Assembly: GCA_963575745.1 (NCBI GenBank)
Contig: CAUYUJ010015283.1
Span: 210,910 to 274,909, forward strand
Direction of reading: 5' to 3'
Origin: Prorocentrum cordatum
Taxonomy: Eukaryota; Sar; Dinophyceae; Prorocentrales; Prorocentraceae
DNA: 64,000 nt
Below, piece after piece: positions 9,796 through 18,500 of this stretch. Below the pieces are notes generated by a model that saw nothing but the letters and a program-made list of their open reading frames with translations, searched no databases and was not told the origin of the DNA. Each line of letters begins with the position of its first letter. Position 1 is the stretch's first letter. The position numbers and the translations under genes were made by a program.

Positions 9796-10476
9796 TCACG
9801 TTGCGGGGTGGAGCGCCATCCAGTAAAGTTCAGCCGGCGGTGATTGTGCTTGGCAAGCCTTTCGCTTAGGTGTCCGTCGGAGATACCATCGCAGTCGCTC
9901 GAGGTCCCGCTGGCTTTCCAGGTAAGCTCCCAGGGCGTGGTCATCGCTGAACTGTGGCAATTCCTCTTCCTCAAGGAAGTGCTCCCATGGGTCTGGTATA
10001 CGAGGTAGTTCGTCAGGTCGTTCTTCGCAATCGAGCGCTGATCCCGAGGTGCGCGGGTGGTGCGTGACCTCGACAGCGCCCGCACCTCCTTGACGTCGCA
10101 ACTTCGCAAGCGCCCCCATCCACTCAGCCATCGTCGGATGTGCCAAGGGTAGTGCTCGAAGGTCCCGTAGTCCCCGTACGTGTGTTACCCAGTCGTACAG
10201 TCGCCCTGTACGCCTGTGAGAATTGCCGTTTGTCCCAGTGCCCCTGTATGCCCTGCGATAGCATGTCCCTAACTTCTGCCATGGCCCTCGCACGTGCACG
10301 TCCACATTGTTTGGAGAGCTATCGCAGCTGAATCTCCACCTGCTGCTTAATAAGTTCCGTTGCCCACGTCGCCCCCCGAAGGTCCCGTCGTTGTCGTAGT
10401 AATGCCAACCGTTGTTGCCGTAGTAGTCGGTATATTTCGTCCACGTGCGGCGGCTCCACAAAATGTGATTGTCCAA
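9796..10476 (-). pseudogene. Linker between endonuclease and RT of LINE B, multiple frames
   Basis: Coding-like peptide moves between frames here. One frame gives SYLKEHMVRIGQSHF..EIYRLLRQQRLALLRQRRD and, after a TAG near 10325, continues LSKQCGRARARAMAEVRDML. Another gives TMAEWMGALAKLRRQGGAG..WEHFLEEEELPQFSDDHAL. The pattern is of an Arg/Leu-rich helical linker between endonuclease and RT that has suffered at least two indels and one nonsense change. It has no separate function. Confidence 0.55.
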
Positions 10477-10494
10477 TGCGCACCATGTGCTCCT

Positions 10495-11574
10495 TCAAGT
10501 AGCTGAAGATGGCGCAAGGGTCGGTTGAAGTCCGAGGGGCTTCCATGTGGCCATCCCCTCTCGTAAATGTTGATTGAGTGCCGTGAGGTGGTCGTGCTTC
10601 CTGTCGCCCCTGCGCAGTGCATACACCATCGCATCGTAGTCCCATCGTTCCCGTTTGGTGCGAACTGCATCATCACCCTCCGCCGTCATAGCAAGTCTGT
10701 CATACAAAAGACGTGCATGTACAGGTACGTGATCGCGCAACACTCTGTCTGGTATCGTTTGCAGCCTTTGTCCCAATCGATAAAGCGGTGTGGACGCAAT
10801 CAGTGCATCCTTCCAAGAGAAGGGACCCGCAATGTAGTCAAGCCGCGCCGTCTCGCCGTTGTTACCGAACCAAGTTGGAGCCACGCTGTCGCTGTAGATA
10901 GCCAGGTGGCGTCTGAGAAGAAGGGGTCGGAGTGTGGACCCTGCTCCTCGCGGAAACCCCGCCGTCGCGCATTCTTCCGAGATGGCCCCACTGCCCGTGT
11001 AGCCGTCATTCGTCTGACCGATGCCGTCGTTCAAGTCCAGCATGAGGATGGGTAGCGAGGAGTGAGGAGTGTGCGTCAGGACTTGATCCAACCATTTTGC
11101 CATCATGTCGCAGGTCTCGCGGTAGTGGGAGCCAGCCTTGGCGTTGTGCGGGCGAGTTGGGTAGTACATCGTGATAGCCGTGATGTCCATCAAGCCATTC
11201 TTGCACTTGGCAGCCAGTACTCTGCCTTGCAGTGGTGCTGGAGTCGGGACAGCACGCCGTAGGTGATCCTTCTTTACTCGTCGTCCCCACAAGATCCTGC
11301 ATCCACTTGACTTGTTTGTAAACACTCCAGTTCCCCAGCCAGAATCGATGACCAGTCGGCCTCGTTGATCGTGCTGGAGTCCATGTGAATGGCCAGGAGC
11401 CGCTCGATTCTGCGTGCCCACCAGGCCGACGCCGCCAAAGTTTCCTTTCTCGTCCGCGATGTCCTCGGCTCGGCTCCTGACCGCCGACAGGGGGTTGAAG
11501 ACCCCAAAAAGCAGCGGCAGCGCCCGCAGGGGCCTGCCAGCAAGGCCACTCGGCACGGCGGCAGCAGCCTGCAT
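10495..11574 (-). CDS. AP-like endonuclease domain (EEP family), LINE B
   Basis: The 359-residue frame carries EEP landmarks: FNPLSAV near residue 26 (the Asn strand), WGTGVFTNKSSG, MYYPTRP, LPILMLDLNDGIG (Asp and Asn), ARLDYIAG and LRDHVPVHA (Asp-His). The expected catalytic Glu lies where the frame reads VGTQNRAAPG, and a parallel frame (11549-11274) gives a more natural continuation, so one indel probably sits near 11400. The Ala-rich beginning may not be part of the protein. It would have nicked target DNA for LINE B. Confidence 0.72.
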   Translation of the reverse strand: MQAAAAVPSGLAGRPLRALPLLFGVFNPLSAVRSRAEDIADEKGNFGGVGLVGTQNRAAPGHSHGLQHDQRGRLVIDSGWGTGVFTNKSSGCRILWGRRVKKDHLRRAVPTPAPLQGRVLAAKCKNGLMDITAITMYYPTRPHNAKAGSHYRETCDMMAKWLDQVLTHTPHSSLPILMLDLNDGIGQTNDGYTGSGAISEECATAGFPRGAGSTLRPLLLRRHLAIYSDSVAPTWFGNNGETARLDYIAGPFSWKDALIASTPLYRLGQRLQTIPDRVLRDHVPVHARLLYDRLAMTAEGDDAVRTKRERWDYDAMVYALRRGDRKHDHLTALNQHLREGMATWKPLGLQPTLAPSSAT

Positions 11575-11660
11575 GGCCCGCGCCGCGGCGGCGCTGCTCC
11601 TGGCGCGGTGGGAGGGTGGCGGCCCCCCGCGCGGCCCCGCCTCCTGGTCTTGGGGGGGCT

Positions 11661-11706
11661 AGGAGGAGGAGGAGGAGGAGGAGGAGGAGGAGGAGGAGGA
11701 GGAGGG
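11661..11706. repeat. (GGA)n microsatellite
   Basis: About fifteen GGA triplets on the plus strand. They produce long Leu, Gly or Arg runs in open frames on both strands that should not be read as protein. Confidence 0.95.
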
Positions 11707-11783
11707 GGAGAGAGCGAGGCAAGGTATTTCCACGCATGGTGGTTGGCACGGGAGGAGTATGGAGGTGGAGGTTAGGTCTGTTC

Positions 11784-11988
11784 GGCGGCGCGCCGAGGGG
11801 GGAAGTGAGAGGGGGCAGGCCTTCTCAGAAGGTTGTGGGGTTTCGCAGAAGGCTTCTTCCGGCCGTCTGAGAAGCCGTCTGCTTGTGGTTTCGGAGGAGG
11901 ATTCGAAAGTTTCGCGGAAGGCCAGAAGCCTTTTGAGCCTTCTGAGAAGGCCCGCCCGCTGTAGCTTCCCCTCCTTGGGCGCGCCGCC
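11784..11988. mobile_element. Small TIR element, copy 1 (MITE-like)
   Basis: A 205-bp unit starts with GGCGGCGCGCC then AGGGGGGAAG and ends with CTTCCCC..GGGCGCGCCGCC, an inverted copy of the start. Inside are repeated CTTCTGAGAAG palindromes that can fold into hairpins. The flanks share an imperfect direct repeat of about 18 bp (11759-11776 and 11991-12008), either a long target duplication or pre-existing sequence. It carries no ORF of its own, consistent with a non-autonomous DNA element. Confidence 0.7.
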
Positions 11989-13223
11989 ACATGGATGTGG
12001 AGGTTGGATGCGTTGTAGTCTGGCCGTGTCATGTGTAAGCTTCTCGTGCCTGGCCTGGCCTGGCTGGGTGGAAGAGGGGAAGGGAGAGGAGGAGGGCCAG
12101 GGAGAGAGATGTGGGAACTCGTGCGGCGCTCGTCTTGTGGGCATGCTGGGGGGTGTCGTCGTGGCCTCCTGAGAGCTTTCTCGAGGCCCTCGGGTGTCTC
12201 GTGAGGGCTTCGCATGTCGTCTTGAGAACGTCGTGTGCAGCCTGGGAGGCTTTTGGGGGGCTGTGTCGCCTTCTGGGGGGCCTCTTGGGCGGGTGCAGGA
12301 GGCCTCTTGGGAGCTTCCTGGCTGCCTCAGCCGCCCCGGGTGCATCTTCTTCGGGGACGTTTTGGGCCGTGCGGAAGCCCTTTGGGTGATGGGCCAATTT
12401 TCCACCACCACGATCATATGTAGGACGGGGGAGAAGGGAGGATGGGGAGGTCCTCCTCTTCTCCTCCTCCTCCTCCTACTCCTCCTCCTCCTCCTCATCC
12501 TCCTCCTCCTCCTCCTCCTCCTCCTCCTCCTCGTCCTCCTCCTCGTCCTCATGCTCCTCCACCTTCCTCTGCTACCTATGGCAGCGGCGGTAGAACATCG
12601 AGCCAGCATGGGGTGGGGCCCATTGGGCTCCTTGGGAGGAGCCCGAGCGTGACGGAAACTTGCGCTGCCCTTTAGGGGGGATGCCTTGAGGCTGACACAC
12701 ACACGCCAGGCAAGTTATGGTGTATGATCTCGCTTGATGGTTGGTCGAGGTATTCTCACTGATTTGCCGTTGTAGTTCAACCTTTCAGTGCGCGTGCCGG
12801 CCAATTTGTACGACCACGTTGCCTGCTCTTTATCTTCCTCTTCCTCCGTTTCCTCCTCCTCCTCCTCCTCCTCCTCCTCCTCCTCCTCCTCCTCTCCTGT
12901 TTTCCTCCTCCGCTTCTCTGCACCCCGCTCAGCAGGAAAACAGCCACAGGTTGTTGGGAGAGCATTCGCCGATGCAGTGGTGGAAATCGCCCACGCACCG
13001 AGTCCGTAACACGTGTTTCTGCTCCTACTGTCCACAAGGGGAGGTGGGCAGGATTTGTGCGTTGGTGGCGTTGTAGGCAGCTGACGGCGAGTCATATCCC
13101 ACGAGCCCAGGGCCATCGACAAAAGAAAATCACTGCTTGGGTGCCTCGGGAGAGCCTCTTGTGGGTTCTTGAGAGCCTGTAGGGAACCTGCTTGCACTAA
13201 GGGGTTCGTGTTTCGGTGGTAAG
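11989..13223. other. Low-complexity intergenic stretch
   Basis: No gene is supported. The stretch holds a diverged G-rich 10-11 bp array (about 12160-12380), a CTC/TCC tract (12461-12545), a second TCC tract (12853-12893), and otherwise unremarkable GC-rich DNA. Overlapping long frames on both strands arise from the triplet tracts. Confidence 0.6.
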
Positions 13224-13510
13224 CTCGGCGGCGAGCTCAGGGGGGAAGTCAGATGGGGCGGGCCGTCTCGGAAGACTCAGAATGCCTTCGGCATTCCGAG
13301 AAGTGCTTCAGTCTTCTCCGAAGGCACAGACGGCTTCTCAGAAGGCTGGAGGGCTTCTGAGAAGCCCCGCGTTAGGGGTGGCGGAGTATTGGTCCCGGCC
13401 AGCTGGAAGGGGAGTGAGCGATTCGAGGTTCTGGGTTCGGGAAGGTTTGTTTACCATTCTCGGCCTTCGAGGGCCGTTTTCTGGGCCCCATCCCCCCGGG
13501 CGCGCCGCCG
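13224..13510. mobile_element. Small TIR element, copy 2 (diverged, longer)
   Basis: It starts CTCGGCGGCG followed by AGGGGGGAAG and ends GGGCGCGCCGCC, with several CTTCTC(C)GAAGG and CTTCTGAGAAG palindromes inside. At about 287 bp it is longer than copies 1 and 3 and its left TIR is eroded. The right half contains a GAGCGATTCGAGGTTCTGGG block also seen in similar form near 27567-27640. Confidence 0.55.
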
Positions 13511-13511
13511 A

Positions 13512-13553
13512 TAAGCAATCGGCTGGTATTTCTAAGCAATCGGCTGGTATTTC
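13512..13553. repeat. Two-copy 21-bp tandem repeat
   Basis: A 21-bp unit beginning TAAGCAATCGGCTGGTATTT occurs twice head-to-tail with no mismatch, immediately to the right of the small TIR element copy 2. Confidence 0.9.
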
Positions 13554-14495
13554 AGGATTTTCGGCGGGTGGGCGCCCGCGGGCACCTCGGCGGCGCCTCA
13601 TGCGCTGGCCAGCATCTGCAGGCTTTCGGCAGGCGGGCACCAGTGGGCGCCGCGTGGGCGTCTCGTGCCGATGGCTGGCAGTGCTGGCGTTTCTGCTGGT
13701 GGGCGCCCGTCGGCGCATCGTGGGCGCCGCGTGCGCTGGTTGGTTTTTGCGGATGCATACGTAGGTTACGCCACATAGCTTGCACTCACGTAAGTTTCAC
13801 AAAATAATTTACACGACATAGCCAGCGCAACATTCACTGCACCACGTAGAACTCATCGCACATATGGCAAAACATAGAGATATGCATATGGATGTTAAAT
13901 ACAACCATGTTTATATATATATATATATATGAAGAGAGACATGCAGAAATACAGACATCTACGTATGCAGTGTGCAACACCACACCTGTTTCAATCTACA
14001 CCAGCTGCGCCACAAACAATATCGCACATCGAGAGGGCAAGAACCCACTGTTCCGGGTCCACGCTGGCGAGCGCAGTCTGTTTGAAGGAAATGGAGGTTC
14101 ACGATTCGATCGGTCCTCCCAGGGGAGGGCTTTCCCTGTCATCGTCGGGTGTAACAGTTAAAGTAAGCCCTTCCCCAAGACGGTTGGGAGAGGAGTTCAG
14201 GGAAAACATTGTTGGTTACCGGCCGCCGAAGGGCCTGGTTGGACTCCCACTCTGGAACCGAGCTGGCTGCAGCAGTGGCGCGGTATCCACGTCACTCTTT
14301 CTCGCTGGCCTCCCCCGCAGGGCAAGCCGACCCTCCGCGCGAGAGCGATTGTCAAGCATCTGCGGGCCCGACGGGGCGGTCGGCTGTCCGCGCCCACGGC
14401 TGCTGCAGAGGGTCTCGTGAAGTCGGCGCCAGGGCGCGCCTGCGACAGGCTGCGCTCCTCCTGCAGAGGAAACTGCCACCGCGACAGCACAGCTG
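13554..14495. other. Intergenic stretch with GC-rich repeats and a TA run
   Basis: The first 200 bp is a loose repeat of GGCGGGTGGGCGCC and TGCGCTGG blocks. It is followed by AT-richer sequence with a (TA)n run at about 13912-13930, then GC-rich sequence up to the next TIR element. Several overlapping frames exist on both strands; none resembles a known family. Confidence 0.5.
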
Positions 14496-14700
14496 CTCGG
14501 CGGCGCGCCGAGGGGGGAAGGGAGAGGGGGCAGGCCCGCTCAGAGGGCGGCGGGGCTTCGCAGAAGCCCTCCTCCGGCCTTCTGAGAAGCCGCCTGCGTC
14601 TTCGGAGAAGGCCGGGATGGTTGTCTCAGATGACGGGATGTCTTCGAGCCTTCTGAGAAGGCCCACCCCTTGTGCCTTCCCCACTGGGCGCGCCGCCGAG
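14496..14700. mobile_element. Small TIR element, copy 3 (best preserved)
   Basis: This 205-bp copy has the cleanest ends: CTCGGCGGCGCGCC at the left and its exact inverse GGCGCGCCGCCGAG at the right, extended by AGGGGGGAAGG against CCTTCCCCACT. The interior matches copy 1 (GCTTCGCAGAAG, CCTTCTGAGAAGCC, CCTTCTGAGAAGGCCC). Equal length and shared ends at two unrelated sites argue for mobility. Confidence 0.75.
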
Positions 14701-15515
14701 TTGTGTGGGTCAGCAGAGGTCCTGGGGGTCCTGATGTGGCTTGTCTCCCACTCGCCCGCCCTGGTCAGTCCTTGGCGGACAGTGGCACAGGATTTGCAGA
14801 GGCCGGGAAGGTCTTCCACAGGACCGCCAGATGCAGGTTTGGTTCTTGAATGTTCTTTGGTAACGTTGAAGCCTTTGGCGGACCTTCTGTGGGCACACGC
14901 ACGTTGACTTCAACACGTCTCTTGGATCGTCGATCGAGGTCCGACGAGTGAAGTTGGCTACGCCGTGTCATGGGTGCAGCGAGCGGGGTAAATAATGGTT
15001 ATTCCCACTCTTTCCCCCCGTCTTCCACATATTCCTCCTCCCTCCCCTGTCTGTGTGCCCTACCCGACTCATCAGGGTTGCGCCTGCCTTGGAGGGCATC
15101 AGCAAGACAGTGCAGTCCTATTCCTTCTCCTCCCCCCCCTCCGCCTCCCCTCTTTTCCAGTCACCTCGTGTTCCCTCTGATTCTTTTGAAAGGTACCACC
15201 ACTCCCAACTGGTTTAGGCATACCCAAAAGAACCGCACACAAAACGACCATTGAAAATTCGTCGAGGCATGCTCAGGAGCTCTAGTATAAAGGATGCCAG
15301 CGTACACTTCTTGCGCACGCCCACACGCCCACCTTACGCACGCAGGCCTGATTTGGCACCCCAGAGCTTGCAAAGAACCAAAGGGAACCCAACATTCATC
15401 CCGCTCGCCGCCGCCCCTCCAGCAGCGTAATATATGTGCATCTGGGCTTAGGGCTCGCCCGCCCCTCCTTCGCGCGGCGGGAGGCGCGGGGCTGCGTGGT
15501 GAGGTGGCGGTGGCC
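14701..15515. other. Region upstream of the JmjC-type gene
   Basis: No ORF is supported. The sequence is mixed GC-rich DNA with a pyrimidine-rich patch (about 15008-15160). The gene's 5' UTR and promoter should lie in the right-hand part, but no TATA-like element or spliced-leader acceptor could be assigned by eye. Confidence 0.4.
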
Positions 15516-18500
15516 ATGGCCAGCCACTGCGCGGGCCTGTGGGGGCGCCTGCTGCTGGGCCTGCTGTTGGCAGCCAGGGCGCGGGGCGGATCCAAGCTCC
15601 AGGGCAAAATTCAGGGGCAGCGTTAGGGGTGGGGGGAGATGCGGTCAGGAACTTTGGCTTAGCGTGTCGCTCCGCCGACTCTGGCCCACCGCGCTTCGGC
15701 GCGGCACGCTGTCCACTTCCAGGTCCCCGAACGTCGACGTCACGAGCCATTCCCAGCCTCCCGCCCCGATGAGCGGAGCGACACGCTATCAGCGCGCAGG
15801 GCATGGCGTGTCGCCAGGGCCGCCGCCGCGACACGCTATTCAAAAGTGCCCGACCTTATGCTCGGGGGGGGGGAGCGCATCGACCCTCAAACGCACATTC
15901 GTCGCCGACAGGGGCCACATAGCCTACACCGCGCCTGGGAAAGTGCGGATTCGCTCTCGAGGGCATATCGCCGCTGGTGTTGTGTCGCTGATTTCAGGTC
16001 GATGTTTCTACCTCTGAACTGGTCCCCCCCCCGATCGTTCGCTCTCAAAGGCTGACATCAAGGAAGAGAAACGTATTGATTCCGATATCTGCCCCTCGTC
16101 TACGCTTTTTGGGCGCCCCCAGGGGAGGGGGGCCTGGTCGCCGCGGCTGGATTCGCTCCAGGATCCTGCTCAGAGCGAACCCGGGCAAAAGGTGTGGAGA
16201 TTAGCGGTGTCTGTATTGGTCTGGTGTTGCCAGAAGTGGTTCGGGCCCGAGATGACCCCGCTTTACACGGAGATCCAGATGGCCTCCAGAGCACCCCACA
16301 GGAGGCCTAGAGGGCCACATGTGCTCCAAAATAGCGGGAAACGTTGGGGGACTTCTAGGCCAGGATCATTTTTGGTTACCTCCGATGTGGTGTTCGATGT
16401 CAGGCTCCAGAACAAGGCGGACAAGGCGCGGAAGAAAGGCATCAAAGGTTACGACCTCATCGACGCGATAGACCCGTTCTGGGGCGATGACACTCCACGG
16501 TATGAGGGGCCCAAGCAGGTGCTCGACGCCATCGGCGACGGGAACGGTCGTCGGTACGATCGAAGTGGGGGCGGAAGAATGGGGACGAAGACCAACATCA
16601 ACTCACCACACATTTTAGCAGAACTCGCTGTCGGCATCGCCGCGGACGTTGTCAGCTCGGGACAAACGTCGCATGCCAGACAGCGACCGCTGTCGGTTGG
16701 GGCAACATGTGTTGGTGGGCATCGTCCCAAGTTTTGTCCGTCCCCATTTCGGGCGTGCCAAGGTCGTGTGACTGCAGAGGACTGGAAGCGGATCGGTCTC
16801 CCCGAAGACCATTTTTCATATTTCGACAAAAACAGCGACGGGATCATGGATGCGGCTGAGTGCAACTCTTGGTGGTTGCAGCGGAAGCCGGCCAAGACCA
16901 TGGATCTGTCGGAGGTACACAACCCACCGAAGGGTCATTTGGAGCGCCTTTTCTCGTGGAAAGACCCCCTACCGTCAGATGACTTGGTCTACAAGAAGCC
17001 CTATCCGCACCCTCGAGATTTCTGGAGCAAGCACATGGACGGCTATCTGCCGGCAAACCTCAAAGGTGCCCAGCTCGGCTGGCCCGCCATGAACTGGACC
17101 AGGGAGGTCTTAGCCGAGCGCTTCGGATGGGTGGACGCCAAGCTGGAGCCCAAGGTCGAGGGAAGGGGAAACACCACGGCCTACAAAGACCTGGACACGA
17201 TAGCGCCCAGGCACAGGCTGAACATATCCGAGTACCTCAGGGTCGAGGCAGGTGTCAACATGTACGTGGTGTCGATCATCCCGCAGGTCATGGCCTGGGA
17301 GGTGGCACACCCGTCGGTGCTGCTCTGCGGCTCGCGCAGGAAGATGGTGGACAGGCGCTCCGCCCCGCCCTACAAGTTGGGGAAGCACGAGTACCCTCAC
17401 GAGAAGAGGCACGACTGGATGACCCATCTTTTTGAGGCCAACTTGTGGATCGCCTCTGGACGGACCCGGTCACAGTTCCACTACGACAAGGAGTGGAACG
17501 TGAATTGTCTCCTGTCTGGCCGGAAGCGCTGGGTGTTCCTGAACAGCTTCTGGTATGACGAGGATTTGCAGTGGGCTCGCGGAAACAAGTTCAAAAGGAC
17601 GAATCCATTGAACAACGCGTGGACTGATTGGGTTTTCCTGGACCCAGACCACGTTGATCTGATCGTCCAGCACAAGATGCGAGACATGGACTATCGAAGA
17701 CGCCTACGGCGAATCACCGCCGCCCCCTGCATTTTAGGATACGCCTAGGTGACCAAACGTGGGCACGATATCGGACCATGCGTTCCCCCAGCCGATGTGT
17801 AAGCCCTTCGGGGAACACGTGGGGGAGGAAGAGGAGGATGAGGAGAGGGAGGAAAAAGGAGGATGAGGAGAAGGATGACGAGACCTCTTGTGCTCTTGTG
17901 AACTTCTTGGGTCATTATTGGGGCCGCTTGGGAGCTTCCTGGGGGCCTCTTGGAGGCCTCTTGGGTGCCTCCTTGGGCGTCTTGCGGTCTTCTTGGGGAC
18001 CTCTCTGGCCGTCTTAGGGCGTTCTTCGCCCGTTCTGGATTTTGATGAGTTTTCTGGGTGGCCGGCGGAAAGGGGCGAAGTCCCAGTGGGAGTTTTTGCA
18101 AAACCAGAAACCACCGAAAGCTCAGCATGCAGTGCACTCTTGTGGTAAGTCATAGGGACGGCGGATCGCAGACGCCAACGTACAGCGAACCACCGCCCCC
18201 CATGCCGTTTTGGAAGCGCCTATGTGGCCGGAAATTGGGCTAGAGTTGTCGGACGATGTGTTCCCACAGCCGTCGTTGAAACTTTTCGGGGAAGACAAGA
18301 GGAAGAGGAGAATGAAGGTAAAAAGGAAAGGGAGCATGAGGAGGACAAGGAGGAGGAAGAGGAGGAGGACGAGGACGAGGAGGAGGAGGAGGAGGAGGAG
18401 GAGGAGGAGGAGGAGAACACTCTTGGGGTCTCTTGGGAGCTTTATGGGGCCTCTTGCGGGCCTCTTGGGGTCCTCCTTGGGCCTCTTGGGGACTTGGGGG

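Larger units (their letters stand above)
7700..11574 (-). mobile_element. LINE B, non-LTR retrotransposon, decayed
   Basis: Minus-strand order: endonuclease (11574-10495), linker (10476-9796 and parallel frames), RT palm (about 9642-8875), RT C-terminus with zinc fingers (8844 to about 7700). Most parts share one frame, but it is broken by a TAA between 8875 and 8844, a TAG near 10325 in the parallel linker frame, and shifts around 10500, 10130 and 9800-9640. It is therefore a relic. It lacks RNase H, unlike LINE A, and carries C-terminal fingers, so the two belong to different lineages. Boundaries are approximate; no poly(A) tail or target duplication was found. Confidence 0.8.

Noticed and set aside
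11659-12702. 347-codon minus-strand frame
   Set aside because: It is built on GGA/CTC tracts and runs of Leu, Arg and Ser; a small TIR element lies inside it and no domain is visible.
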